A stretch of 64,000 nt of DNA from Paraspadella gotoi (GCA_051294375.1 CM119266.1:644240-708239); one strand, 5' to 3'; positions 1 to 12,262 are shown, numbered from the stretch's first letter. Notes: a model not told the origin generated them from the letters alone. Translations and numbers: made by a program.

Positions 1-959
1 AAAAAAAAACAGAATGTAAGCATAACAAAATATAAACAGGAAATTGTAACACTGACGGTGAGAGATTGTGAGAGAAAGAGTGAGAGATCGTGAAACCTCG
101 TATGTGAGAACGTGAAACGGAGAGCGAGGAAGCGTGAAAGAAAAAGTAAGAGAGCGTGAGAGAGTGAGTGAAGGCGGGAGTTGTTTAACGGTGAAAAGCT
201 TAAAACTCAAAACGGTGAGAGCCTCAACCCGTTAAATCGAGAACCCAATTCTTTTTTTCCTTTTCGCTCTGTTAATTTTCCCTTTCGCCGTCTTCCCTTT
301 TTACTATCTTCCATTTTAACAGTGGCAGTTTTCTTTGCCCCCATTTTCTTTTCTTTTTTTTTTTCTTTTTTTTTTCTTTCCTGCGTTATCGACTTGTTTA
401 AGTTCATATTTATTTTTGTAATTTATGTACAGGGGTGGGACCATATATCGAGACAAAACTTAACGTCCTGCCCTGTCTGAACGATTTGAGATACAATATT
501 AAAATAGGTGCCAAAAGATTTTTCTGTCTTTTTACTTTCATATGCAATGAAACAATAACAAATTTTAAACAACTACAGGGCGTTGTGGATGTTTTCAAAT
601 CATTTAGTCAAAGCCATACTTGTTAATATATTTCAGTGGTCGTTTCGTTCATACTTTTGCCATTTCTTTTTCAGGTTAATCTTTCTCTATTCAGCTTTTG
701 AACAATTTTTCGCTGACCAAAATGTAAATGAAAGTTGATATTGCTATTATTTGAAAAACTATGGTTTTATTACGGGATAGAATCTAACGATTTACATTGG
801 AATGAATAAAATGCTAAATATATATGTGATTCTCTCTTTTTTCCGTAAAAGTTCTGTTGATTTACAAATCTCCAGAGAATACGCGAGCTCGCTTTTGAGT
901 TTCGACGTCCAGCAACTGTTTCGTTTCTTCAGTCCATCAAAACCTCTCTCTCTCTCTCT

Positions 960-984
960 NNNNNNNNNNNNNNNNNNNNNNNNN
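960..984. other. Assembly gap, 25 N
   Basis: Exactly 25 N at the centre of the palindrome, inside (CT)n/(GA)n. The same length recurs at 9028, 13304, 15896, 43364 and 54836, so it is a placeholder of unknown size. Confidence 0.98.
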
Positions 985-1128
985 GTGGGCTGCCAACCTC
1001 TTCACGAGAAGAGAGAGAGAGAGAGAGAGAAGAGAAGAGAGAGAGAGAGAGAGAGGAGAGAGAGAAGAGAGAGAGAGACGAGAACGAAGACGAGACGAAG
1101 AGAAGAGAAGAGAGAAGAGAGTTTTAGA

Positions 1129-1178
<50 letters not shown>

Positions 1179-1479
1179 TTTTTGATGGACTGAAAGAAAC
1201 GAAACAGTTTGCTGGACGCTTCGAACTCAAAAGCGAGCTCGCGTATTCTCTGGAGATTTGTAAAATCAACAGAACTTTTACGGAAAAGAGAGAGAATCAA
1301 CATATTTATTTAGCATTTTATTCATTACAATGTAAATCGTTAGATTCTAATCCCGTAATAAAACCATAGTTTTTCCAAATAATAGCAAACTATCATTTAC
1401 ATTTTTTGGTCAACGAAAAATTGTTCAAAAGCTGAATGGAGAAAGATTAACCTGTAAAAACGAAATGGCAAAATTATGA

Positions 1480-2158
1480 AGCGAGAATTTAGCAGACTTA
1501 CAGGGGTGGGACCATAATATCGAGACAAAATTTAAAAAATCAATTACGTAACTGTTAAATGATTTTTGAAATCTGAATAAACATTCAAATTAATGCTCTT
1601 CTTTAGCTTTTAATTGATATAATTAATTGTTATGAAATTCTTTGATAATAATGGCTTATTTTGATGAAGCAAAGACAAATAACTCTTTTTTCTCCGCGCG
1701 GTTTGGAAGAAAAATTGTTTGACTTTACTTATATGTTTAATCCCATTCTAAAAAAGATATCAGATAAAATTATTAAATGAAAATGCGTTAATTTATTAGT
1801 ATAAGAATACTTTTAGGTCATGGTATTCATTTTTACATTTTGTCAAAAAAAATGTTGAGGTAAGTAAGTAAGGTTCGGGTAAAAGTTACAATTATGAGTC
1901 CAATTTTTATTAAAATTAATAATGATATTGTCAGATATGTAATTAATCATGTCAGATTTTCAGAATGCATGATAAAAGGGTCAAGTCAGCAAAAAATACA
2001 TAAAAAGTATTTGACGATTTAAGCTTATTGCCTTAAAATCTTTTTTAAAAACTTTATTTTACTTACCTTAATTGAGTTTAAATAAGTTTAATTTGGATGG
2101 TTATGAAAATCTGAAATTAAAAGAAATTAAGAGAAGACATACCACTTATCATGTTCAG
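1480..2158. mobile_element. Insertion in the right arm of the palindrome
   Basis: AT-rich segment of about 680 bp that breaks the match between the palindrome arms; the flanks rejoin cleanly on the left-arm sequence near 650. It carries 'aggggtgggacc' followed by 'cgagacaaaa' near 1500-1530, a motif also present in each arm (431-458 and 2376-2408). It may therefore be a related element or a locally rearranged piece. No coding frame was recognised. Confidence 0.5.
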
Positions 2159-2921
2159 AAACGACCACCTGAAAAATATTAACAATTTTACTATTCAATG
2201 TAAGGGTGCGCGTATAAAAATGACTAAATGATTTGAAAACATCCACAACGCCTGTAAGTTGTTTAAAAATTTTGTTATTGTTTCATTGCAATATGAATAG
2301 TAAAAAGACAGAAAATCTTTTGGCTACTATTTTAATATGTAATCTCCAAATCGTTCAGACAGGGCAGGAGCGTTAAGCTTTTGTCTCGATATATGGTCCA
2401 GCCCCTGTACATAAAATACAAAAAATAAATATGGAACTTAAACAGTCGATAACGCAGGAAAGAAAAAAAAAAAGAAAAAAAAAAAGAAAAGAAAATGTGG
2501 CAAAAGAAAACTGCCACTGTTAAAATGGAAGATAGTAATAAAGGGAAGACCGGCGAAAAGGGAAAATTAACAGAGCGAAAAGGAAAAAAAGAATTGGGTT
2601 CTCGATTTAACGGGTTGAGCCTCTCACCGTTTTGAGTTTTTAAGCTTTTCCGTTAAACACTCCCGCCTTCACTACGTCTCCTCAAGCTCTCTTACTTTTT
2701 TCTTTCACGCTTCCTCGCTCTCCGTTTCAGCGTTCTCCACATACGAGGTTTCACGAATCTCTCACTCTTTCTCTCACAATCTCTCACCGTCAGTGTTACA
2801 ATTTCCTGTTTTATATTTTGTTATGGCTTACATTCTGTTTTTTTTTTTTTCTTTTTTTTTTCTCTTTTTGGCTTTCAAGAGCAGAAGCGATACAGGATAC
2901 GCGCACAAATGAACGTCAGAA

Positions 2922-2947
2922 GAGAGAGAGAAGAGAGAGAGAGAGAA

Positions 2948-2978
<31 letters not shown>

Positions 2979-3039
2979 AGAGAGAAGAACAGGCGCCGCG
3001 GGGAGGAAGGAGAGAGGGCAACGGAGGAAGCTAGAAAAT

Positions 3040-3110
<71 letters not shown>
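2922..3110 (+). repeat. (GA)n microsatellite
   Basis: Interrupted (GA)n with one non-repeat island near 2988-3040. The frames through it encode Arg-Glu or Ser-Leu runs and are not genes. From 3111 to 3760 I see only AT-rich and T-rich sequence. Confidence 0.95.
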
Positions 3111-3112
<2 letters not shown>

Positions 3113-3760
3113 TACATTCTTCTGATAAGGCGCTGCCCAAAGATTTTATAAAAAATTGGATGATATTTCTTCTTCTCACGAAAAAAAAAATCTCATCTTC
3201 GTTTCCGTGTCGCCAAACTTTGGCGGGAAATTTTTGGCGCGAAATTCAATTTTCACTCAGTCTGCAGTCGGCTCTCCTCCTAACTATTTCTTTCTTTTCA
3301 ACTCTTTTTTCTTTTTCTTCCTCTTGGTTTTTTCTTTCACTCTTTTTTCTTTCTTCTGTCTTTCTTTTTTTTGCTGTCTATCATGGGTTTGTTCTTTCTT
3401 TTTTGTTGGATAGCCTGCGTGCCTTGCTAACTTTTACTTGAAAATCAAATGTTTAATTTGGCCTTAACATTGACAAGAATTAAAGTAACTATGATTTTAA
3501 GAATTCTGTGAGATCGGTAAAATTGCTAATAAAAAAAGTCCGTTAAAAAAGCCTATATAGTTGACATGTGTATTTATCTTATTTTATTTTATTTTACTTT
3601 TTTTTTTCATACTTCGGTTTTGACTGCCTCATTAATGGCGCTTTTTTTCTCTGAAAAATTTAGGACGTCCAGGGGAAGTCTCTTGCGGGCAAAAAAAATA
3701 AAGAAGAAAAGGGAAATGAAGGAAAAAAATTTAAAATTAAAGATGAACGCAAGCGGAAAT

Positions 3761-3803
<43 letters not shown>

Positions 3804-3852
3804 AAGAGAGAGCGAGAGAGAGAGAAAAGGAAGAGATGAGAGAGAGAGAGTA
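3761..3852 (+). repeat. (GA)n microsatellite
   Basis: Interrupted (GA)n run. The flanks up to 3970 contain nothing recognisable. Confidence 0.9.
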
Positions 3853-3971
3853 AAGAAACTTGTCGTCCTTTCAATAAGATATTTCACTCCCACCCTTAAG
3901 TCTTTTTGTTATGATTTATTAAAAGTTTGCGCGCGACGACTCGCAAATAAATTCAAATAAAGACACTTGAA

Positions 3972-4266
3972 GGTCGGGTTCGGTCGGTCGGTCGGTCGGT
4001 GGTCGTCGGTCCGTCGGTCGGTCGGTCTGGTCGGTCGGGTCGGTCGGTCGGTCGGTCGGTCGTCGGTCGGTTCGGTCGTCGGTCGGTCGGTCGGTCGGTC
4101 GGTCGGTCGGTCGTCGTCGGTCGGGCTCGATCCGGGTCGGTCGGTCGGTCGGTTCGGTAGTGCGGTCGGTCGGTCGTTGTCGGTCGTCGGGTCGGTCGGT
4201 CGGTTTCGGTCGGTCGGTCGGTCGGTCCGGTCGGTCGGGTCGTCGGTGGTCGTTGTCCGGTCGGTT
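3972..4266 (+). repeat. (TCGG)n tetranucleotide array
   Basis: About 290 bp of tandem TCGG with occasional 3-bp units. It is strongly G/T-rich on this strand. The open frames on both strands (Val-Gly-Arg-Ser or Arg-Pro-Thr-Asp repeats) are repeat translations. Confidence 0.97.
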
Positions 4267-4364
4267 TAAATGCCATAACTCCGGTAATGGTTGCGCATCA
4301 ATTGTAGTTAATACTTGTTAAGAAAGAAGGTAATGTATCATTCTTGTGTAGTCAAGTTATGCAT

Positions 4365-4397
4365 ATGCAAATGCGAACGGCGCCGTACGCCTATAAG
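4365..4397 (+). promoter_or_regulatory. Octamer ATGCAAAT plus TATAAG
   Basis: A perfect octamer ATGCAAAT (4365-4372) lies 19 bases upstream of TATAAG (4392-4397). Known biology: the octamer is bound by POU-domain factors. No gene was recognised downstream, so promoter function is only a possibility. Confidence 0.25.
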
Positions 4398-4690
4398 GGA
4401 AGTAACGCGGCGCAACAACGTTTGGTAGAATGTAAGAATGTAGATTTGGAATCCAAGCTTTTCATTTTCTTCATCTGATTCTAATATATTCTCAAGATTT
4501 CCTAATTTTCCAACGAGACTCAGAATATTTCGAGATTAATTCCACTGATCTTTTCTTCGGGAAATTAATATTTGCAACTTGAAACTCAAAACTTTCGACT
4601 TCGATTCGAAAATCAACCCAAAAACATTTTAATTCCATTTTCTGTTTTTTAATCCCTGAAACTTTATTTTAGTAAACTTTATTTTATTAT

Positions 4691-4722
4691 CCTAAAACCT
4701 AACCCTAATCCCTAAACCTAAA
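4691..4722 (+). repeat. Degenerate CCCTAA (telomere-like) tract
   Basis: A short run of CCTAAA, CCTAAC, CCTAAT and CCTAAA units resembles degenerate metazoan telomere repeat on the C-rich strand. It is far too short and impure to be a chromosome end. The rest of 4400-5040 shows nothing recognisable. Confidence 0.4.
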
Positions 4723-5049
4723 AAATTATGAATTAAGCTAAAATGGTGGAGCTTTTGAAATCTGGCCCTTTTCCCTCTCCTCCCCATTTTTTTAAATGAA
4801 TCCAGGTTACTTCTTCTCTCCTGAGTCCATTCGAACTCTATCCAATCGCTCGTTCACTTCCTTCTTTCCGTCAAGCGTCCCCCTTTACATTTTAATTACC
4901 TATAATGATATAATCATATAAATCAAATTGCCTCAATTTTTCAAATTTCTTCATTTCGATTATTTCTTTCTTTTCCAAATTCAGTCTCGAATAATCAAAC
5001 CCAATCGCTTTTCGTTTTGAGATTAGATCTCTTTAATTTTCCCTTCTTG

Positions 5050-5770
5050 CGCATTTCATCCCTTAACCACTTTTAATAACATCCGCCAATTGCCACTTTC
5101 TCCCCTAATCACTTTAAATCAGCTTCCCCTCTTGCCATTTCCTCCCTTAACCACTTAATACCATCCGCCAATTGCCACTTTTCTCCCTTAATCACTTTAA
5201 TCAGGCTTCCCCTTCTTGCCATTTCCTCCCTTAACCACTTTAATAACCATACCGTTCCAAATTGCCACTTTCTCCCCTAATTCACTTTAAATCAGCTTCC
5301 TCCTCTGCCAATTTTTCCATCCCTTAAATTTCACTCGAAAAGAAAACCTTTCTCTTTTCGCCTTTTTTCCTCACTTTAATTTCACTGTAATCTCCCTACC
5401 TCGCACTTGCCACTCTTCCCTTTAATCACCTCCGCCCACTTCCAACTCTTCCCTTTAATATCACCTCCACCCACTTCCAACTCTTCCGCTTTAATCACCT
5501 CCACCCACTTCCAACTCTTCCCTTTAATCCACCTCGCCCCGCACTAGCCACTCATTCCATTAATCACCTCCCCTACTTGCCACTCTTCCCTTTAATCAGC
5601 TCCACCCACTTCCAACTCTTCCCTTTAATCAACTCCACCCACTTCCAACTCTTTCCCTTTTTAATCACCTCACCCCTACTTGCCACTCTTCCTTTAATCA
5701 CCTCCACCTACTGCCAACTCTACCCTTTAAATCACCTCACCCCTTCTTGCCACTCTTCCTTTAAATCACC
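5050..5770 (+). repeat. Pyrimidine-rich tandem repeat, 33-bp and ~85-bp units
   Basis: From 5380 to 5770 a unit of about 33 bp built on 'ccaactcttccctttaatca' repeats about 12 times with indels. From 5050 to 5330 a longer related unit of about 85 bp ('ttgccatttcctcccttaac') repeats about three times. Open frames here are repeat shadows. Confidence 0.85.
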
Positions 5771-5860
5771 TTCTCGGGTCGAGAGGCGTCGACTATTCCA
5801 CTCTTTCTTAACGATGGGACTCGTATGGAGACTTTGAATCTGGAATCCGGACGGCCGTAA

Positions 5861-5951
5861 ACAAAGAGAGAGAGAGAGAGAAGAGAGGAGAGAGAAGAGA
5901 GGAGAGAGAGAGAGAGAGAGAGAGGAGAAGAGAAGAGAGAGAGAGAGAAAT
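5861..5951 (+). repeat. (GA)n microsatellite
   Basis: Interrupted (GA)n. From 5952 to 7190 there are GAC/GAT-rich and GAGATTAG-rich stretches but no supported gene. The acidic frame near 6056-6250 follows the triplet composition. Confidence 0.9.
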
Positions 5952-7416
5952 AAGACACATAATCTCAGACTGTAAAACGAACAAAAAAAAACGAGAGAAA
6001 GAACGTCCACGAACGAAGGTTTCGAATTTTCTGTTGTTTCCATGAAACGGCACGCATGCACGCATGTACGCACGCGTGTGACTTCCGCCGTACGTGCGCG
6101 AGGAATCGCGCGCGTTTAGAATATTTACGCGACGACCGGTCAACTGACGACGACGGACGATTGAAAATGGACGAAAATAACGACGATGGTGTTTTTTTAA
6201 CAGACACGATGAAGAGCCCTAAAGTCGATGACAATGATGATGAACAATGATGCCTGACAAGGGACGATCTAAATGATGACGAAGACGAAGAGACGACGCG
6301 ACACGGAAAAAATGGCCGCTGAAACTGCGTCGAATCTCTCATCTACTTTCCGATGGTGGATGTTGCAAGAATGGAGGAAGATCTCAGTGGAGAATTCATT
6401 GTAAGCATTTTAGTGAGAGAGTCGATGTGAAAAAAGTGAGTGAAAAAGTGAGAAGATTAAAATAGTGAGAATAGGATCAGATAGTGAAATAGGAAGAATA
6501 TAGAGATTAGGTTTTTAGAATGAACGAAAAAAAGTAGTGAGATTAGGATTAGAGTAAGTCCAATAAGTGAGAATATAGAGATTAAGTTGAGAATAGTGAG
6601 ATTAGATTAGGATTTATGAGAGGAGGGAAGGACTTTAAAAACATGAGATCGGGATTTGTAAGCTCAGGAAGGAATGGATAAAAGGAGGAAGCAGCGTCCG
6701 GCTTTTCCGAAATGCTCAGCGTTAATCCTGAAATTTGAGCGGAGTGGAGTGGAGAAAGGAGAGGAGAAGAGAAGTTATGGAGAGGAGCTGTCAATGGATT
6801 AGAGGAGCTAAACTTTTTTTAAATGTTTAATTAATTGAGGGTTTTAAAAGCGAGAGATCTAATTATGATGCCTAAGTGAAGTGGAAAACAATTTATAGCC
6901 AGCAGACTAAAGTCCTTAACGGTTGAGTCGGTGAGATTCACCCAGTGGTCATCGTGAGATTCACCAGTGAGATTCACAAGTGGAGATTCACCAGTGGTCA
7001 TCGTCCGTCGTTCGTAGTCGTTTTCGTCTTTTTTGAGTCACTAAAACTATTCATAATGTCATATGTCAATAAAATGTCATATGTCCTATGATATATTTTC
7101 CATCCATTAAATATGGTCAATACAAAGAGCCCCAAAAGGACAGAGGAGGTAAAACGGAGAAAGAAAATTAAATTGAAAATTTATTGGTGGACTAAAATGC
7201 CACCAACCGTTCATCAGCGGCCATTGGTGCCAGAGCAAGTCAATTCGCCTCCCAACCCAAAGGTCCGGTGTTCTCGCCAGGTGGTCGCCTAGCAGTTAAA
7301 GAGGGACGGGGCGCTTAACCCCGCCTGTAACAACGGTGTTTCAGCCTGATCTGAAGCTCAGCGGACTTGCTTATTTTGAACGTTCTGTCATCTAACATTT
7401 TGAAGAGGGCTGGTTT

Positions 7417-7590
7417 ATCAGGGCTGCAACACTGATTTCTCAGGCTACGGTGTCACCGCTCGTTGAATCGCTTTGCGAGACTAGCGAGAACAAGCATAAG
7501 TTGTCATGCCTAGTGCAGAAGCTTTGGATTGAACAGTCCATTAGCGCCGCCCACTTCGCTGAGTTAAGCAGAAAACGTCTCTCCTTTTTC
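7417..7590 (+). CDS. Possible coding segment (weak, unidentified)
   Basis: One frame reads without a stop through 'SPLVESLCETSENKHKLSCL' and then 'VQKLWIEQSISAAHFAEL', before pyrimidine-rich sequence begins near 7590. Composition and codon variety look protein-like and differ from the surrounding low-complexity DNA. The spacing of V, L, I and F in the second string loosely recalls the helical TAFH domain of TAF4-type proteins, but I cannot claim homology. Splice sites at the edges are poor. It could be a spurious frame. Confidence 0.2.
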
Positions 7591-8096
7591 ATTTCGTCTC
7601 TCTCTTTATCTCATTTCGAGTCTTTAAATCTTTTTCTCCTTTCTTTCTTTCGTTCCCTTTTCCTCGTCCGCTTCCAATTTCCTCCAAAACTTCAATCAAT
7701 ATTTTGGCAGAAGAATCTATCTTCTAGTTCACGAAGACTAACGCTCCAAAATATATAGAGAAGAGTTCCACAAACATTTTTGATTCAACCTTTTCGCCAA
7801 TCAACTCTCTTTAATTTTAACCCGTGTTCCTTTTCCTCGTTTCCTTCCTACTCTCTTTACTTTCTCATTCAGTTATACTTCTTTTCCCATTACTTTCATT
7901 TTATTTTGTCATTTTGACAAATTGCATACATACGTATTTCGTATTCTCTTCATTCCATTTTTTTCTCCATTTAATTCTCCCTTCGGACCTCATCTCCATA
8001 TTTTGTCCCAATTTTTTTTTCATTTTTCGTTTCGGCCCAAAAAGTCGAACCGTCCGTTCGGCCCTTAGTAACCGTGGCGCCCCTTAATCTATTAAG

Positions 8097-8387
8097 NNNN
8101 NNNNNNNNNNNNNNNNNNNNNNNNNNNNNNNNNNNNNNNNNNNNNNNNNNNNNNNNNNNNNNNNNNNNNNNNNNNNNNNNNNNNNNNNNNNNNNNNNNNN
8201 NNNNNNNNNNNNNNNNNNNNNNNNNNNNNNNNNNNNNNNNNNNNNNNNNNNNNNNNNNNNNNNNNNNNNNNNNNNNNNNNNNNNNNNNNNNNNNNNNNNN
8301 NNNNNNNNNNNNNNNNNNNNNNNNNNNNNNNNNNNNNNNNNNNNNNNNNNNNNNNNNNNNNNNNNNNNNNNNNNNNNNNNNNNNNNN
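8097..8387. other. Assembly gap, 291 N
   Basis: Run of 291 N, a size-estimated gap unlike the 25-N placeholders. No gene is recognisable on either side. Confidence 0.98.
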
Positions 8388-8842
8388 CCTGGTTCTAATC
8401 CTCACGGCCTTACCCAATACCCACCGTGAGTCGAGCCTCGAAAAGGGGAAAGCTGTTTTCCTCGAGAGGCAACCTTTTTTTCTCTTTGAGATCATTGAGC
8501 CCAAATAATGATAATATTTACCTTAACGCTACCTTAAATATTTGTTTTCTCTTGTTCGGTGTTTTTAAATTTAATTTAAATAATATTTCTATGTGGTTCC
8601 GTTTAAATCAGTGTAGAAACATATCATTAATGGCCCCCTCTCTTTCAATCTCTCTCCCTCTTTCTCTTTCGCTGTCTTCCTGTCTTTTTCTTTCCAAATC
8701 TGGCCCAGCCAGATAGACAGCCATCTAGACTTTTTCCTAAGATTTTTTTTCTAAACAAATTTTTCGTTCATGACCGAAAATTGGTTAAAAATAAAAATTT
8801 CAATGCGAAGAGAGTCGATGAGAAGTAGGAAAGGTAAGTTGA

Positions 8843-8872
8843 CGAGGTACGGTCCGAAAAGCAGAAGCAAAA

Positions 8873-8905
<33 letters not shown>

Positions 8906-9680
8906 CAGAGAGACAGAGAGACAGACAGCCCTTTCGGAATTTCCTTCACGTCCGGGACACGTATGACCCCAAACTTTCTTTACTGCTCCTCTTCTCGAAA
9001 AAGTTGGGGAGTGAGGGAGCAATCAAGNNNNNNNNNNNNNNNNNNNNNNNNNCTCTCTCATCTCTCTCTCTCGTTCTCTCTCCTCTCTCTCTCTCTCTCC
9101 TCTCTGCTCTCTCTTCTCTCTCTCATCTCTTTCTTTCTCTCTCTCTTCTCTCTCTCTTCTCTCATCTCAAACATCAGACCGATCGTGCAAGGCGGCCATT
9201 TTGTTTCCTTCAGCTTCGGACATCCCCGTTGGAGACAGGGTACAGCGTCCTCTGCGTTTGCCAGGCCTCTCTTCTCTCTGTTCTTCTCTTTAATTCGGAA
9301 CCATTCCCCCCACCTGCCCACCCGTCCGCAAATGCCTTCTTTAGACGAAAACCCCGACGTCCATAATCCCTCACTACTCCGACCACTTCCCCACCTGCCC
9401 CCATCCCCTGCTGTGAACTTGTCCAACTTGATTGCTCCCTCACTCCCCCAACTCTTTTTTCGAGAAGAGGAGAGTAAAGAAAAGTTGGGGTCAGTATACG
9501 CGTGTCCCGCCGACGTGAAGGAAATTACTCGAAATGGGCTGTCCTGTCTCTCCGCTGGAGTCTCATCTCTCCTTTGTCTCCTCTTCTCGTTCAATCCGAT
9601 CTTTCCTCTCTCCTCCTCTCGTTTCTCTGAGCTCTCTTCTTTTTTGTGCTTCTGCTTTTTTTTTTCGGACCGTACCGTCG
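8843..9680. repeat. Second inverted repeat with microsatellite core
   Basis: The arm at 8843-9027 ('ggtacggtccgaaaa' through 'gggagcaatcaag') recurs reverse-complemented at about 9430-9680. The spacer holds a 25-N gap, (CT)n at 9053-9170 and about 260 bp of single-copy sequence. The plan matches the palindrome at 1-2849. Frames crossing it are not supported as genes. Confidence 0.75.
9028..9052. other. Assembly gap, 25 N
   Basis: Placeholder gap at the inner edge of the left arm of the inverted repeat. The right arm continues past the equivalent point without a break. Confidence 0.98.
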
Positions 9681-11191
9681 TGTCAATCAACCCGATTACA
9701 TTCTCCACTACTGGATACACTTCTTCATGCTATAGCGCAGACATCTGCGTCTTCTGTTCTCTTTCCCTGTTCTCGCCATCTGCAATTCATTCTTTCCGTT
9801 GGTTCATTGTTATTTTTTATATAACTAGCATCTTTAATCTTTTAATTTTTTCCTCATTACACTTTTTCTCTCTTCTTTTAATTTTCTTCGCGCCGCCAAG
9901 AGGTCATTTCCTCTGGGAAGGTCCCTAATTTCAACGCGGGCAACCAGCCTGGAACCTCATGGGGGGGCCAGTGACACCGATCGTTTGAAAACAAACACGC
10001 AAGTAATTGAAAATAAAATTGAAGATGAATAAAAAAATGAATTATTGTGTTTAGTAAATATCATAGATATAAAATAATAAAACGTATATATTCATTTAGT
10101 CTAATATATACGTCTTGTTTGAAACCGAGAATTAATTATATTGATTAATTTCTTATACCGATCGTCATGACGACTGTAATTCCTTAATAAAAAGTTAATT
10201 ATATTGCTTGGTCAGATGTTAATTGGTCCCAATAGTTAAAAGCATGATTTTGCAAGTAAGGTGTAGCAGGCAGACGCAGGCTATCATAACAAAAAAGAAA
10301 CGATAAGCATGTTAGACAAGGGAAAAAAGAACGAAAAGACAGAAAGAAAGAGAAAAAAGTGGGAGTGAAGAAAAAAACGGGGAAGAAGGGAAAGAGAAAA
10401 GAGTCGAAAGAAAGAAATATATAGGAGAGAGCGACTGGAGACTCCGAGTTGAAAATTTGAATTTCACGGAGTCGCTGTCTAACAGCCTATTCTGGGTCCT
10501 GTGCCTCTGAGCCATAATAACTGTGTTTTGTCGCGCCTGCCAAAGTTGGCGACGGAAACTGTAGGCGGAGAGACCCCAAGACGAATTAGTCTTATTTGGT
10601 AACAAGAAAATTTTTATCTTATGCACAACAGATAAATCGTGGAGAAAGAGCAAGAAATAATCATAAGATATAGCAACTTAAGGCTAATGTCATTGACACG
10701 GAAAGCTTGAAAAATAGAATGATGAAAGTAGTGGGTGACCTCATCTAGCAGGAGAGGGATCCCATGCAGATTGCTTGAATTTGACCGAGACTACTGAGTT
10801 CTTGGGCTGTAATGCAGAGTCAGTCGTATCCCTTGAGTTCGTTATCACTTTCACTTTACTTTTCTGTAGTGATACCTCCTTTCGTTGAAAACGTATCATG
10901 TAATATGGTAGAGAGAGCGAGAGGTTTGGGAGGAGGGAATTGATTACGGGGTTGGAGATCGGAAGATGGTAAACGGTTACAAGCCCGAAGCCAAGTGGGT
11001 TGCATTCATAGAATGGACATTGAAGTTATAATAAAAATCAGACTAATTCAAAAAAACATTTAATCTTATTAAAAGATTCAATCATTGATGTTTGAAATTG
11101 AAATTCATTACATTAAATTATACTATTTGTCTTTGCCAACGATGTCATTAAATATTGTTTTATCGTTTTATCTTTTTATCTTTTATTTCAG

Positions 11192-11366
11192 AAAAAAATA
11201 TAAGGGAACAGACACTAAGGTCGACAAATCCTCACAAATCATTTTTATTGGTCGAAAATCGGTGAAAATCGGCCAATCGCAGAACCGCATTTCAAGAGAG
11301 AAAAATAATCTCCGCATAATTCAAACTTTCAACTTTGAATCAAACAAGAATCAAAATGGGGATTGA
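11192..11366 (+). CDS. Candidate terminal exon, product unknown
   Basis: A strong-looking 3' splice site (T-rich tract ending 'ttttatttcag') precedes an open frame of 57 codons ending in TGA at 11364. The frame begins 'KKYKGTDTKVDKSS' and is rich in Lys, Asn, Ser and Gln. No domain is recognised. From 9700 to 11180 I see no other supported exon. The (TTTTC)n array starts about 55 bp downstream. It may be a chance frame in AT-rich DNA. Confidence 0.3.
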
Positions 11367-11420
11367 ATCTTGTGATTGTGTTTGTGCGACCCATTAGTCG
11401 CAGACTCCCTCTCAAACTGA

Positions 11421-11605
11421 CTTTTCTTTTCTTTTCTTTTTTTCTTTTCTTTTCTTTTCTTTTCTTTTCTTTTCTTTTCTTTTCTTTTCTTTTCTTTTCT
11501 TTTCTTTTCTTTTCTTTTCTTTTCTTTTCTTTTCTTTTCTTTTCTTTTCTTTTCTTTTCTTTTCTTTTCTTTTCTTTTTTTTCTTATCTTTTCTTTTCTT
11601 CTCTG
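11421..11605 (+). repeat. (TTTTC)n pentanucleotide array
   Basis: Nearly pure TTTTC repeated about 35 times. It is followed by (CT)n at 11721-11755. Confidence 0.97.
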
Positions 11606-11718
11606 TTCTTCGATTCCCTTTTGTTTGTCTTCTCTTTATTTCTGCGACGCTAGAAACGTCATTTGTCAATCCAATGTCGCTGCAATCGAATTTGACTCCT
11701 GAGATGAGCAAAATATTT

Positions 11719-11758
<40 letters not shown>

Positions 11759-11837
11759 CAAAAAAAGCCACTCCATTACCGAAACCGTAATCTGGGTCGT
11801 TTTTCGTTTACTCCCCCCTCCCGCCCCCTTCCCTTTT

Positions 11838-12091
11838 TAGTTGTCGTCGTCGTCCTCTTCGCTTCTGTTGGTAAACAAACATAAACAGTTTTGGCCATGA
11901 CGTCCGTTTGAGAGGAAGGACGACGACGACGACCACGACGACGATGACAAAGACAACGACGACGTCAACTGACGACGAAGATGACAACGGCAAAGATAAC
12001 AACGACGGTGACGGTGATTATAGAGGATGACACGATGATGACGACCGTTGAGTGATGATTTTGACGACGGTGATGACAACGATAACGACGA

Positions 12092-12124
<33 letters not shown>

Positions 12125-12160
12125 AGACAACGACGACGTCGACAACGACGACGTCGACAC
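11838..12160 (+). repeat. GAC/GAT triplet-rich tract
   Basis: Irregular GAC, GAT and AAC triplets. Translations are Asp/Thr/Val/Ser runs depending on frame and strand, with no domain. Similar tracts occur at 27469-27545, 32818-32860 and 53388-53420. Confidence 0.8.
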
Positions 12161-12262
12161 CTTTTAAAGCGAAAGACCTCGAGGCGAAGGAGGATTTTCT
12201 CCGTCGCTGGACTTGTTTTTTTGGTGATTGGAGGAGTCGCGTGAATTCACGTGAACTGTAGA

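Larger units (their letters stand above)
1..2849. repeat. Large imperfect inverted repeat (foldback)
   Basis: Bases 1-655 recur as their reverse complement at about 2158-2849, and 640-945 recur at about 1172-1480. The two arms form one palindrome of about 0.95 kb per arm. The centre is (CT/GA)n microsatellite plus a 25-N gap. Arms match at roughly 90 percent by eye, with scattered one-base indels. The right arm is interrupted by about 680 bp not present in the left arm. Both outer ends carry A/T homopolymer next to 'cagaatgtaag'. It could be a foldback transposable element or a consensus built from palindromic long reads. No transposase-like frame was seen inside. Confidence 0.85.

Noticed and set aside
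4691-4722. Chromosome end suggested by CCCTAA-like units
   Set aside because: Only about 30 bp, impure, and embedded in ordinary sequence on both sides.
8388-8450. 'ggttctaatcc' as a tRNA B box
   Set aside because: No A box or cloverleaf arms can be drawn, and the upstream half would fall in the gap.
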